From positions 60,769-124,768 of the forward strand of contig CAVVFZ010000015.1 of NCBI GenBank assembly GCA_963747555.1: a stretch of DNA of 64,000 nt, in the 5' to 3' direction. Below are positions 52,151 through 60,996 of the stretch, piece by piece. Under the pieces are notes generated by a model, which saw only the letters and a list, made by a program, of their open reading frames with translations, searched no databases and was not told the origin of the DNA. The translations under genes and the position numbers were made by a program. Within the stretch, counting starts at the first letter, position 1, and every line of letters starts with the position of its first letter. Origin of the DNA: DUZB01 sp963747555. Lineage in GTDB: Bacteria > Desulfobacterota > DSM-4660 > Desulfatiglandales > Desulfatiglandaceae.

Positions 52151-52957
52151 ATGGCCCCATTTAAAAGTGTACTGGATATATTGAAATTGTTAGACAAATC
52201 CAATTGTAGGGACTGCGGCGAAAAGACCTGCTTTGCCTTTTCCGCGGCCGTATTGAAAGGACAGAAGCAACTGAGGCTATGCACGCGTCTTGCTCCAGGG
52301 ATCATCCAGGATTATGACGGGCAGGAAGGCGAAAAATCCGAGCTTGCCCGAGATCGGGCCGAGGCCGTGAAGCTGCTGCGACGGAAGATTTCCTCCATCG
52401 ATCTTTCCGAGGCCGCGCGAAGGCTTGGAGAAAAATATGTTGATGGGAAGCTGACGATTAAGTGCATGGGCAAGGATTTTTCCGTGGACGCGGCCGGAAA
52501 CATTACAACAGGCATCCATGTGAACCATTGGGTTACCATGCCCGTACTTTCTTATATTACAGCCGGTGCCGGAGTTCCGCCTTCAGGGCACTGGGTGCCT
52601 TTCAGGGAACTTGAAGGGGGAAAGGATTGGTTTCGTCTCTTCCACCAGATGTGTGAAAAACCGCTGAAGAGAATTGCGGATGCCTATACGGATCTGTTCG
52701 AGGATATGCTCCATATTTTCAGCGCAAAACAGATGGAGAATGTCTATGATTCGGATATCTCCATTGTCCTTTATCCGCTGCCGAAAGTTCCAATCCTCAT
52801 CTGCTACTGGCGCCCGGAAGAAGGATTGGAATCAAGCCTCAACATCTTTTTCGATGAAACGGCTGATGCGAATCTGCCCATTGAGTCTATTTACACGCTT
52901 GCCGCAGGTTTGCTGAACATGTTCAAGCAGATTGCCCTGACGCACGGTGTGGCGTGA
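52151..52957 (+). CDS. DUF3786 protein with N-terminal Fe-S motif
   Basis: A 268-aa protein. Residues 10-50 carry C19-C22-C27...C44 (NCRDCGEKTC), the 4Fe-4S pattern seen at the N-terminus of the CODH/ACS gamma subunit and similar proteins. The rest is DUF3786 (HWVTMPVLSYI, GHWVPFRELEGG, a C-terminal ITALLN-like helix). Such proteins are found almost only in anaerobes, often near corrinoid or acetyl-CoA pathway genes, but no role is established. AAGGAGG is upstream; it follows recQ by 12 bp. Confidence 0.85.
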   Translation: MAPFKSVLDILKLLDKSNCRDCGEKTCFAFSAAVLKGQKQLRLCTRLAPGIIQDYDGQEGEKSELARDRAEAVKLLRRKISSIDLSEAARRLGEKYVDGKLTIKCMGKDFSVDAAGNITTGIHVNHWVTMPVLSYITAGAGVPPSGHWVPFRELEGGKDWFRLFHQMCEKPLKRIADAYTDLFEDMLHIFSAKQMENVYDSDISIVLYPLPKVPILICYWRPEEGLESSLNIFFDETADANLPIESIYTLAAGLLNMFKQIALTHGVA

Positions 52958-52980
52958 AAAGGGCTTTGTATGGATGGAAA

Positions 52981-53916
52981 TTAATTCTGTATCCCCTCCA
53001 GTTTCCAGGCAGAGGTTCCCTTCGGTCTGGCAAAGGCCCATTTCTCATCAAATTTTACGGGTTCTGAAGAATTTCCTTCCAGAACCTTGCCGGAGGCTTC
53101 ATCCACGGTATAATCCAACAGATTGGCCGTGAAACGCACAATAATGAAATCCTCTCCGGCCATTTCTCCGGAATCCACGATCTCAACCTTTCTGACCGCT
53201 ATATTTTCCAACTTATTGATTTGGCCTTTTGCCTTGAGATCAGCAAAATGTCCTTCATATTCGGAGAGCAATTCCCTGCCGAGGTATTGGCGCATGACAG
53301 CGATGTCCCGCCTGGTCCAGGCGGCCTGCACTTTAAAGAACACGTCCTGCGCAAATTCCTTGAACGCCTCGGGATCAAAAGCGGGATCGGATACCGGATC
53401 ACCCACACCCCCTCCAGGAGGCGCCAGATCCGGGACCGGGCCGGAAGACCTGCCATAGAAATCTTCTCCTGAATCGTAGCTCTGACCGGAAGCAGGATAG
53501 GTTGCCGAACCGCTGTTTTCTGCCCTTCGCCCGGTGAATTTCTTGTACAGGAAATAGATGATTCCACCGAAGATCAGTATCTCAAAGAGTCCGATACCAC
53601 TGCCGCCGAAACCGCCTCCCCCTGCTGCGTGGCCCATTCCTCCGAAGAGCATGCTCCCCAGGAAGCCACCCATGATACCGCCTCCAAGTCCCCGCATGAA
53701 GGTGGAACTCCCGAAGGGACTCCCCGTGTTCATGCTACCCGTGCTTGGACTGGTCCTTGAAGGGGTATTGTTGTACGACCTGCTTCCACTGAAAGAACGT
53801 CCTCCTCCCCTGGACCTTGCGTCGGCACTATCCACAAAGGTTGAAGCGACAAAACAGAAAGCAAAGAAAAGGGCACAGATAAAAATCATACCGCGTATTC
53901 TTCCGGGTCTTAACAT
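52981..53916 (-). CDS. Tim44-like domain membrane protein
   Basis: A 311-aa protein. Signal peptide at about 8-32, then Arg/Ser/Gly-rich sequence (SRGGGRSFSGSRSYNN), a Gly-rich hydrophobic segment (~65-100), a membrane helix (LFEILIFGGIIYFLYKKF) and a C-terminal Tim44/NTF2-like domain (EFAQDVFFKVQAAWTRRDIAVMRQYL). Bacterial members are often next to transport or phospholipid genes; function unclear. The start is placed at 53916 because AAGGAGG lies 6 bp upstream. Confidence 0.85.
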   Translation of the reverse strand: MLRPGRIRGMIFICALFFAFCFVASTFVDSADARSRGGGRSFSGSRSYNNTPSRTSPSTGSMNTGSPFGSSTFMRGLGGGIMGGFLGSMLFGGMGHAAGGGGFGGSGIGLFEILIFGGIIYFLYKKFTGRRAENSGSATYPASGQSYDSGEDFYGRSSGPVPDLAPPGGGVGDPVSDPAFDPEAFKEFAQDVFFKVQAAWTRRDIAVMRQYLGRELLSEYEGHFADLKAKGQINKLENIAVRKVEIVDSGEMAGEDFIIVRFTANLLDYTVDEASGKVLEGNSSEPVKFDEKWAFARPKGTSAWKLEGIQN

Positions 53917-54318
53917 GGAACCTCCTTGAGTGGTTATTGCAAACCATTCGTTTGAGCCAATTTCAAAACGCCCCCTTTCGCCCGATCTCCGCGTCAGGCT
54001 CAAATTTTAATCCTCGAAATATCCAACATATTCCTGTGGTTAAAATTTTCGACTTCCTTAATCTCGAACAATATTGAGCATTTTGAAACAGGCTCGTTTA
54101 TTTTAATTTTTTTTGAACTGATAGCAACGGGTCCTGGGGTTGTCAAGCCAAATCGGACTAGGCCAATCCGATTATCTTCTCCCTCGGACGCACAGGGATG
54201 CGGAGAATAATCTATTTTATCTTATGCAAAAACTCTGGTACCAATGAAAAAGACCTTCTGACGGAATGGTCTCCCTGGATCTGCAATTCCGGAAATTTGA
54301 ATAGAATCCGATCTTTCC
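53917..54318. other. Intergenic region with dispersed repeat
   Basis: A 402-bp AT-rich gap between the Tim44-like gene and tamB, both minus strand. It holds the repeat copy 54247-54312 and a MITE-terminus-like TTTTGAAACAGGCT at 54081-54094. No gene seen. Confidence 0.6.
54247..54312 (+). repeat. Third copy of the dispersed repeat
   Basis: Reads AAAAAGACCTTCTGACGGAA at its left end and TTTGAATAGAATCCGAT at its right end, matching 37380-37451 (same ends, divergent ~25-bp middle). It lies just downstream of tamB. Confidence 0.65.
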
Positions 54319-57300
54319 TCAATAGTCATATTTCCAGTTGAATCCGAGACCCGCGCCGGATTTGGAGCCGGCCTTACTCTCCAGGGAAAAATTGGGGGTA
54401 ATGTCCACTTCCACCATCACATCCTGTTTGTTGTCCGTGAGGTCCTGCTCAACACCCACGTAAACCTTCTCACTCACGTATTTCCCCACGGAAACGCTCG
54501 GTCCGCTGGTTTCATCTCCCCCGCTGAAGTCCAACCGGTCTATGCCAAGGAGTTTGCGTGTTTCTCCCACCAGATCCGGCATTCCACCGCCTGCTATCTG
54601 GTTGATGGAAGAAGCGATCTGCAAGGCCTGGAAGGCATTCAGCTTGGCCACCGAACGACCGAAGAGGATATTGGCCATGATTTCATCCTGGGGCAGGGGA
54701 GGCTGTGAAGAAAGGGTAAGTTTGAAGGCATCCGCCGGCCCCGAGATACGAACTCGTGCATCGATTTCTCCGGCATTTACCTGCGTTGTGATATTCAGGA
54801 AGGGAACTGGCGGAGTGGCGCCGCTGAAGGCGATCTGGCCGTTTGTGACATTGAATTTACGGTCCAGAAAAGTGAATGTGCCGCGAACCACATCCAGGTT
54901 TCCCCTGATGACCGGGTTATCCACAGACCCCTTCACCGTCAGTTTTCCCTTGAATTCAGTATCCAGCCCACGGCCTCTCACAAAGAATTGAGAAGGGATC
55001 TGGACGGTAAGATCCATGAAGAAAGGTGTGGCGTTCTTTTTCGGCCCGCTCTCCGACTTCATCCCGGGCGGCACATTGATTTCCGTAACAGGCACAATGA
55101 CTACATCGGGAGGGAGTCTGTTCGGAATGGAAAGTTCCGTCTTGTCCAGAGTGATCTCGCCGTTCAGATCCAGCCGTTCCCTGTTTCCTTTCAGGTCCAG
55201 TTTACCGCTGGCCATGGAAGTCAACTCCTCTTTGCGCAGGAGGGTCGCTTTGTTCAGAAAAAGGCTTGCATCCATGGGGAAAGTAGGCTCTATCATGATT
55301 CCGCCTTCCAAACGAATCACACCCGATTTTCCATCTGTTGCGGTCAATTCCGCCAGCCGCACGGCTTTTCCTTTTCCCTCTATGCGGCCGTTGATATCCT
55401 CCAGGATGATGCCCTGCTCCACGTTTTCGTAGAGCCCGTGACGGATATCAATCCCTCCGGTCAGTGCCCAGTCGGCCAGCGTACCGTTCACGCCCATGTT
55501 CACTTCCACGAGCCCCCCTATGTGCTGGCCACTCAAGTCGGGTATACTTTTAAAAATAGACAGATCCAGACGGCCCTGTAGTTTTCCTGTAATTGACCCA
55601 TTTTCGTTCACGTCAAAAGTAAATGGCATCAGCGACAAATGGCCCGGAATGACTCCATCGGCCTTAAAGGGAGTCTCGCCAAGACCTGAGAGCTCCAGAT
55701 CGGCGACAAAGCGCGTTCCGTCGTGTCTGGAGTTGAGTTTGACTTCCAGGAGCAAAGGCTTGCCGCCCTCCAGATCAAGGAGTTTGTGCTCACGAACGTG
55801 CAAATTCAATTGTACCCGGGGATCGGACATGGTTCCGGAAAGATCCAGGCGGATGTCGGCCATGCCGGTCATGTCCCGATCCAGGACAGGTTCCAGGAGA
55901 TCCAAAGGCAGGTCGCTGATGCGGGCGGAGGCCTGCACGGTTTCACCGTCGATCCGTCCTTTGGCTTGAAGTCGGCCTTTTCCAGTCTGAATCTCCAGGT
56001 TGTCCAGGGCCATTCCTCCGTCGCCTACTGTCACCGTGGCGGGATGGGGCGACGTGAGATGAAGGTCTCCGTAGGTCGCCTTGAAGGTGTTGAGGTGGAA
56101 AAGCCACTGTTGCTTCTTCTTCATGCTTACCCCGGTCTTCAGGGTGATGGGCAGAGATTTAGTTCCCGCCATTTCCCCATGGGAAGCGGTTCCCCGTGCT
56201 TCAAGGTCTGCCTTTGCTTCTGCCGGAGATCCGACGGCTTTTATTTCCAGGGTATTCAGTTTCGTGTTTGGAAGAGCCACGTCCGTGGCGTTTAAGGTTG
56301 CCCGTCCATGCATCTTCTCCAGGTTATCCATTTCCGCCTTTAAATCCAGGGTGGAGGCCGCATATTCCTGGAATGTCAGCTCGTTAAACGTGGCATCGAG
56401 GCTTATTTTGGATTTTTGGGAAGGTGCCCCCGCCTGCAGTAGGAAATCTCCCCTGGCCTGAGCTTTTATCCCGGTCAGGGCCTCAAGCAGTTCCAGGCTT
56501 TTTACGGTTCCCCGTACCTTACCGGAAAACAGGTTTTCCGATGGTGTCACCTGCATGTCCGCTTTCAAGGCGATTCCGGGAAGCTCGGCATCCGTCTTGG
56601 TCAGGGTAAGCGTCTTGCCGGACCAGTGAAATGCGGTGTGCAGGTTCACGGGTTGGTCCATGGTCGTTCCTTTGAGCGTCATCTCTCCCGACGGGGTTTC
56701 CGGTAGTCCTGTGGTCTTCAACTGCACCTGGAGATTTTCACCCTTCAACTCGTTTATCTGAAAATGTTTCATGGATATTTCCAGGTCCGAGGAAAATTTG
56801 TTAAAGACGCCCGCAACCCGCCCATGACTCTCGAGATCTCCGGCAAATTTCAATTTCTCCGTTTTGTTCAATTCGGGCAGTTTATTTAAACGCAGGTCAT
56901 ATCGCACATCGAACGTGTCTTTGTTTATGTTCAACCAGCCATCCGCTTTGAGGGCAGCATCCTTCCAGATCATGGAGGCCTGTTTCAGCTGGATGACCTC
57001 GTTTTTTATGGAGGCTTCGGCGTTCAGGGTCAACTCCCGCCCGATATTTTCCATGACAACGGGAGGAAGTCCGGAGGGTCCGGAAAGAGTTGCATTCACG
57101 GTCGCAGCCATCTCCCTGGTCTGATAATTTCCGCCAGCCCTCACCGCGAGAGAAAGATCTCCGTTCAAAGCAGGATCATCGGGCGGCAGGAAAGCGGCCA
57201 GACGGTCGATTTCCGCTTTGAGATCGGCGGAGAATGTCCCGGTCTCCACGTCGATGGCGGCGCGGCCCGCCTCCAGCCGCACTTGGGTTGCTGAGACCCC

Positions 57301-58701
57301 AAGGGTGCGGAGATCCCATCGGGTGAAATTCGGCGTGGTTCCGGACAACTTGATTTTCAGAGGGCCTTTGAGACCGGGGACCTGAGTCGTTCGCACTTGC
57401 CCGGCAGTAAGAGACAGGTTTACATCGGACAGCCCGGCAAATTCCTTCGTGAATAAGGCGTCCGCTTCCAACGCCACATCACGAAATTGGGCGCCCTGCA
57501 CGTTCAGCCCGCCGGCGGTGACGGCCGCTGTTACGTCCGGGTTTGTAAACGGTCCTCTTGCCGTGAATCGCACCGTTCCCATATCTTTTACCGTGATGCC
57601 GGTCCCTTCCAGGAACGGTGAAATGTCGACACCGGAATACTCTCCCTTCATCTCCATGGCTTCCCTTGAAAGATCCGCTGTACCGCTCAGGGAAAGGCTG
57701 GCGGTATCCGTTCCGAATGTAAAGGCATCCACTTCAAGAATGCGGGAAGGCGAAAGAACCGCCCGACCATCCAACGTGAAATCCAGGCCCCCCAGTGCCT
57801 TGGCCACATCCACGGGAATGATTCTTTCGTCCGGCCGGATTCTTCCTTTCAGGGCGGCTGCGATGGTCTCCTTCAATGCCAGCTGAAAATCCAGATCGGC
57901 CTTCCCGTAACGCTCCACGTTCAGGTTCAGGTTTCCTTTCAGATCGGACACAGAGCCATTCGCCTTCAGGAAAAGCCGAATTTGTCCTGCATCGGCCAGA
58001 TCGATGAGCCCGGCCACCAAGCCCCCCCGATTTTCAAAATAGGTAAGCTCCGCAAAGACGATCTGGTTTGAGAGACCGTAGGAAGCGGTGAGGTGAAGGG
58101 CATCCTCCGCGTGGTCAAGGTTTTGAAGAACGGCGTCAATTTTCACATCCTGGCCTTCCGTTTCCGCCTTCATGTGGAGGCTGTACGCCATGGGCGTCCC
58201 CGCAACCTCTTTGGACAGTTCGATCCGTTTGACTTCCACCTTGTGAATTACAATGCGGGGAAGGGACGGAAAGGTGTTTTTTTCGGAAGGTTTTGCTGAA
58301 GGTTTCTTCTCTTCCGAAACAGGAAGGCGGGAAAGGGTCACACTTTCCATTCGGAACCGTTGCACATCCAGCACTCCCGCAAGAAGAGAGGATATTTTCA
58401 GTGAAAAATCGATCCCTCGGGCCGCCAGCCATTCTCCTCCCGGTCCTGAAAGGGTGATTTGTTTTGCAATCAGGGAAAAGGGCAACAGGCCGTCGATCTC
58501 CTGAACCTTCACCCGGTAGTCGCCCGCATCTGCCGTAACACTTTCAATGAACCCGGCCAGAAGATCCTTTGCCCATCGGGTTTGAAGCCCTCCCCATAAA
58601 AGCCCGATGAAGAGAATGAACCCGCAAAAGGAAAAAAGAAGCCAGCGAAGCAATGTTATGCCGAAAGGACGTTTCGAATTTTTGTTTTCGTTTTCGCGCA
58701 T
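54319..58701 (-). CDS. tamB: Translocation/assembly module inner-membrane protein TamB
   Basis: A 1460-aa AsmA/DUF490 protein with one N-terminal signal-anchor (about 13-40) and a very long beta-rich periplasmic body of repeating units, ending in the conserved DUF490 region (VVRGTFTFLDRKFNVTNG, PPLPQDEIMANILFGRSV) and a terminal aromatic KYDY. TamB spans the envelope and works with TamA in outer-membrane protein or lipid transport. It begins directly after the tamA stop codon (no gap), so translation is coupled. Confidence 0.94.
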   Translation of the reverse strand: MRENENKNSKRPFGITLLRWLLFSFCGFILFIGLLWGGLQTRWAKDLLAGFIESVTADAGDYRVKVQEIDGLLPFSLIAKQITLSGPGGEWLAARGIDFSLKISSLLAGVLDVQRFRMESVTLSRLPVSEEKKPSAKPSEKNTFPSLPRIVIHKVEVKRIELSKEVAGTPMAYSLHMKAETEGQDVKIDAVLQNLDHAEDALHLTASYGLSNQIVFAELTYFENRGGLVAGLIDLADAGQIRLFLKANGSVSDLKGNLNLNVERYGKADLDFQLALKETIAAALKGRIRPDERIIPVDVAKALGGLDFTLDGRAVLSPSRILEVDAFTFGTDTASLSLSGTADLSREAMEMKGEYSGVDISPFLEGTGITVKDMGTVRFTARGPFTNPDVTAAVTAGGLNVQGAQFRDVALEADALFTKEFAGLSDVNLSLTAGQVRTTQVPGLKGPLKIKLSGTTPNFTRWDLRTLGVSATQVRLEAGRAAIDVETGTFSADLKAEIDRLAAFLPPDDPALNGDLSLAVRAGGNYQTREMAATVNATLSGPSGLPPVVMENIGRELTLNAEASIKNEVIQLKQASMIWKDAALKADGWLNINKDTFDVRYDLRLNKLPELNKTEKLKFAGDLESHGRVAGVFNKFSSDLEISMKHFQINELKGENLQVQLKTTGLPETPSGEMTLKGTTMDQPVNLHTAFHWSGKTLTLTKTDAELPGIALKADMQVTPSENLFSGKVRGTVKSLELLEALTGIKAQARGDFLLQAGAPSQKSKISLDATFNELTFQEYAASTLDLKAEMDNLEKMHGRATLNATDVALPNTKLNTLEIKAVGSPAEAKADLEARGTASHGEMAGTKSLPITLKTGVSMKKKQQWLFHLNTFKATYGDLHLTSPHPATVTVGDGGMALDNLEIQTGKGRLQAKGRIDGETVQASARISDLPLDLLEPVLDRDMTGMADIRLDLSGTMSDPRVQLNLHVREHKLLDLEGGKPLLLEVKLNSRHDGTRFVADLELSGLGETPFKADGVIPGHLSLMPFTFDVNENGSITGKLQGRLDLSIFKSIPDLSGQHIGGLVEVNMGVNGTLADWALTGGIDIRHGLYENVEQGIILEDINGRIEGKGKAVRLAELTATDGKSGVIRLEGGIMIEPTFPMDASLFLNKATLLRKEELTSMASGKLDLKGNRERLDLNGEITLDKTELSIPNRLPPDVVIVPVTEINVPPGMKSESGPKKNATPFFMDLTVQIPSQFFVRGRGLDTEFKGKLTVKGSVDNPVIRGNLDVVRGTFTFLDRKFNVTNGQIAFSGATPPVPFLNITTQVNAGEIDARVRISGPADAFKLTLSSQPPLPQDEIMANILFGRSVAKLNAFQALQIASSINQIAGGGMPDLVGETRKLLGIDRLDFSGGDETSGPSVSVGKYVSEKVYVGVEQDLTDNKQDVMVEVDITPNFSLESKAGSKSGAGLGFNWKYDY

Positions 58702-60630
58702 CTAAAAAGACTGTCCTATGCTCACATAAATCTGGTAACGGCTGTCCACGCCCTCCCGCCAGTTGATGGGCGTTGCCACGTCCAGCCGAATGGGGCCGAT
58801 AGCCGTGTAATACCGAAGACCCAGGCCTGTGCCGTAATAGAGATCCTGGCTGCCGAAATCGGGCACCGTGTCCAAGAAGACCGTGCCCCCGTCCAGGAAA
58901 GGAACAATACCGATCGATTCCGTGATCTTGAATCGAAGCTCCAAAGAAAATGTCAGGGTGGACAGACCACCAAGAGGCACAGTCCCCTGGACCGGACCGG
59001 CATACTGGTAGGCGAATCCCCGCACGGAGCCGCCGCCGCCTGCATAGAAACGAAGGTCGGCCGGCATTTCATTGTGGTTGACTCCAATCATCTGTCCGAA
59101 GTCGGCCCGCACGGCAGCAACCACTTTGTCTCCGGTGTTGAAATTGTAATAGGTGCTCCCCGAGACAAGATAGCGAAAAAACCGAAGATTCCCATCCTCC
59201 ACATCCTGGTAGGGAGCCGCGCTCAGGGTAAGGTTATATCCATGGGTCGGATTCAGGAGATTTTCCCGCGTGTCCTGGCCGGCTGTAAGCGGAAGAAAGG
59301 CCAGATGGTAGACCGTATGTTCATTATCGGTTTCTTGTTTGACCCGACCATACCGGAATCCGACGCCGGCCCCTGCCTGAAAGGTCTTCGTGAACTTTCG
59401 ATCCAGGATGGCGGATACCTGCACGGACTGAGAATCATAGGCATCGGTTGTTTCGTCGTTAAAGGCGCCTTCAGAGATGAAGGTGTTTTTTTTCTCCAGG
59501 AACATCGGCTTTTCAAAACGAAGGGACGCTGTACGGATTTTGTTGTTGAAGATGGCGCCGGCCGTGAGCTTTTCGGCCATTCCAAAGAGGTTCCTGTGCG
59601 TCCAGCTCCCGTTGATGCCCGGACCGTAATCGGTGGTGTATTCGAGCCCAAGACGAATTGTGCGAGGCGAACGCTCCCGGATCTGAACAGTAATGGGCAA
59701 CTCATCCCGGGCATTTACTTTTCCGGGGTTGTTGAACTCGATCAGGCTGAAAAGATTGGTTTCAAAAAGGATGCGCCGTGCCTTTTCGATCAGGCGGTTG
59801 TCGTATTTTTCTCCTTGTTTCCATGGGATGAGTTCATAAACATACTTGTCATTGAGCTTTTTGAGACCTTCCACGCGGGTTTCTCCAAAAACGGCCTGCA
59901 ATCCCGGATCCACTTGAAATTGGACCTGCACGGTATTCGTTGCAAAATCGGCGACCACATCCCGGTGGGCAATCTCAGGGAATGGGTAGCCGTTGTTCTT
60001 GTAATAGGTCAAGAGGTAATTGCCCGCTGCCACAACCTTTGCGGCTGCATACGGCGCGTGTTCCACAATTCCTGTTTCAGCAGGAGAAGACGGAGCGGGA
60101 ATATCTTTGGAGTTTTCTCCAGTCAGGGAAATCGAGGCTTTGCCAAATAAGAATCGCGGTCCCGGATCCACCTGAAACAGAACTTTCGCCGGGACTGTTG
60201 TGACTGTACCCTGCGGAGGATTCAGCGCTGTCTCTTCTGGATTTGTCTGGAAATCAGGGGGAGCTGCTTGCCCCGCCCCGGGAGGAGATATTTTCAGGGT
60301 TATCTTGTTTTTGAAAAAACCGAAGGAACGCAGGACCTTATTCATTTCCGGGAGATCCTCTTCCGCGCGCCGCTTGAGAAGGGCCATGGATGATGGAGGA
60401 TTGTTCTTTTTCCGAACTGTCTGGGATACCTCCCCCATAATCTTTGCCACTTCCGGAGGAGCCTCTCCGGTCATTTGAATGCTTGCTTCATAGGGTACGC
60501 CCGCGATCTGGCCGTGCACCGGCGGCGTTGAAAGGAACAAGGCGATCAGCACAAGAAATGCCCATTTTCTGGCGTTATTTTGGAATACCAGTTTAGCGGG
60601 AACGTGGGAAGTTGTGAAAAAGATAGTCAT
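58702..60630 (-). CDS. tamA: Omp85-family outer membrane protein TamA
   Basis: A 642-aa BamA/TamA-family protein. Signal peptide at about 22-41, POTRA domains to ~310 (VRKKNNPPSSMALLKRRAEED, TRVEGLKKLND), then a 16-strand barrel: PRTIRLGLEYTTDYGPG, VRGFAYQYAGP (the lid-lock VRG motif), and a terminal YVSIGQSF with C-terminal Phe. It pairs with tamB immediately downstream. POTRA 1 is followed by a Pro/Ala-rich insert (~115-140) not typical of E. coli TamA. Confidence 0.94.
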   Translation of the reverse strand: MTIFFTTSHVPAKLVFQNNARKWAFLVLIALFLSTPPVHGQIAGVPYEASIQMTGEAPPEVAKIMGEVSQTVRKKNNPPSSMALLKRRAEEDLPEMNKVLRSFGFFKNKITLKISPPGAGQAAPPDFQTNPEETALNPPQGTVTTVPAKVLFQVDPGPRFLFGKASISLTGENSKDIPAPSSPAETGIVEHAPYAAAKVVAAGNYLLTYYKNNGYPFPEIAHRDVVADFATNTVQVQFQVDPGLQAVFGETRVEGLKKLNDKYVYELIPWKQGEKYDNRLIEKARRILFETNLFSLIEFNNPGKVNARDELPITVQIRERSPRTIRLGLEYTTDYGPGINGSWTHRNLFGMAEKLTAGAIFNNKIRTASLRFEKPMFLEKKNTFISEGAFNDETTDAYDSQSVQVSAILDRKFTKTFQAGAGVGFRYGRVKQETDNEHTVYHLAFLPLTAGQDTRENLLNPTHGYNLTLSAAPYQDVEDGNLRFFRYLVSGSTYYNFNTGDKVVAAVRADFGQMIGVNHNEMPADLRFYAGGGGSVRGFAYQYAGPVQGTVPLGGLSTLTFSLELRFKITESIGIVPFLDGGTVFLDTVPDFGSQDLYYGTGLGLRYYTAIGPIRLDVATPINWREGVDSRYQIYVSIGQSF

Positions 60631-60996
60631 ACCTTAATAAATATTGATTGCTGCATTTTTCCAAAAGAACTTTCTTCGGAGTATCGGGAAGCTATCCACA
60701 TCAGACATATTCTTGAAATACCCTATCATACCATATGCTATGATAGAAATGGGATAAAGATGACGAATCCACCATAGCCGGGGCGACTTGTGTGGCAAAA
60801 ACGTTGCCAACATACGGTGCGATGATTAGGTTAGCAATCAATACGGTTTCTGCAAGGCATCACTGGCAAATCGTCGGCAGGAAAGCCGGGGCCTTTATTT
60901 TCCATTGTTCCTGTTTCCCTCCTTTACACATCGCAAAACCATCAATATGGGTTAGATGTTCAAGATAAACAATCCTGCTTTTAGAAAGTGGAGCAC
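60631..60996. other. Divergent intergenic region, tamA and helicase
   Basis: A 366-bp gap. It contains the palindromic GG-N10-GC site at 60793-60809 and AT-rich DNA near tamA. No cold-shock-type leader or known riboswitch was recognised, though a structured leader before a DEAD-box helicase gene would not be surprising. Confidence 0.55.
60793..60809. promoter_or_regulatory. Inverted repeat, sigma-54-like spacing
   Basis: TGGCAAAAACGTTGCCA has 6-bp arms (TGGCAA/TTGCCA) and GG-N10-GC spacing on both strands. It could be an operator or a sigma-54 element for the helicase (190 bp downstream) or for tamA. Confidence 0.35.

Noticed and set aside
59074..60150. Long plus-strand frame inside tamA
   Set aside because: Antisense to a well-supported Omp85 gene; composition unlike a real protein.
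60631..60996. Possible c-di-GMP or other riboswitch before the helicase
   Set aside because: A GGCAAA and GGAAA pattern is present, but the conserved stems of known classes could not be drawn.
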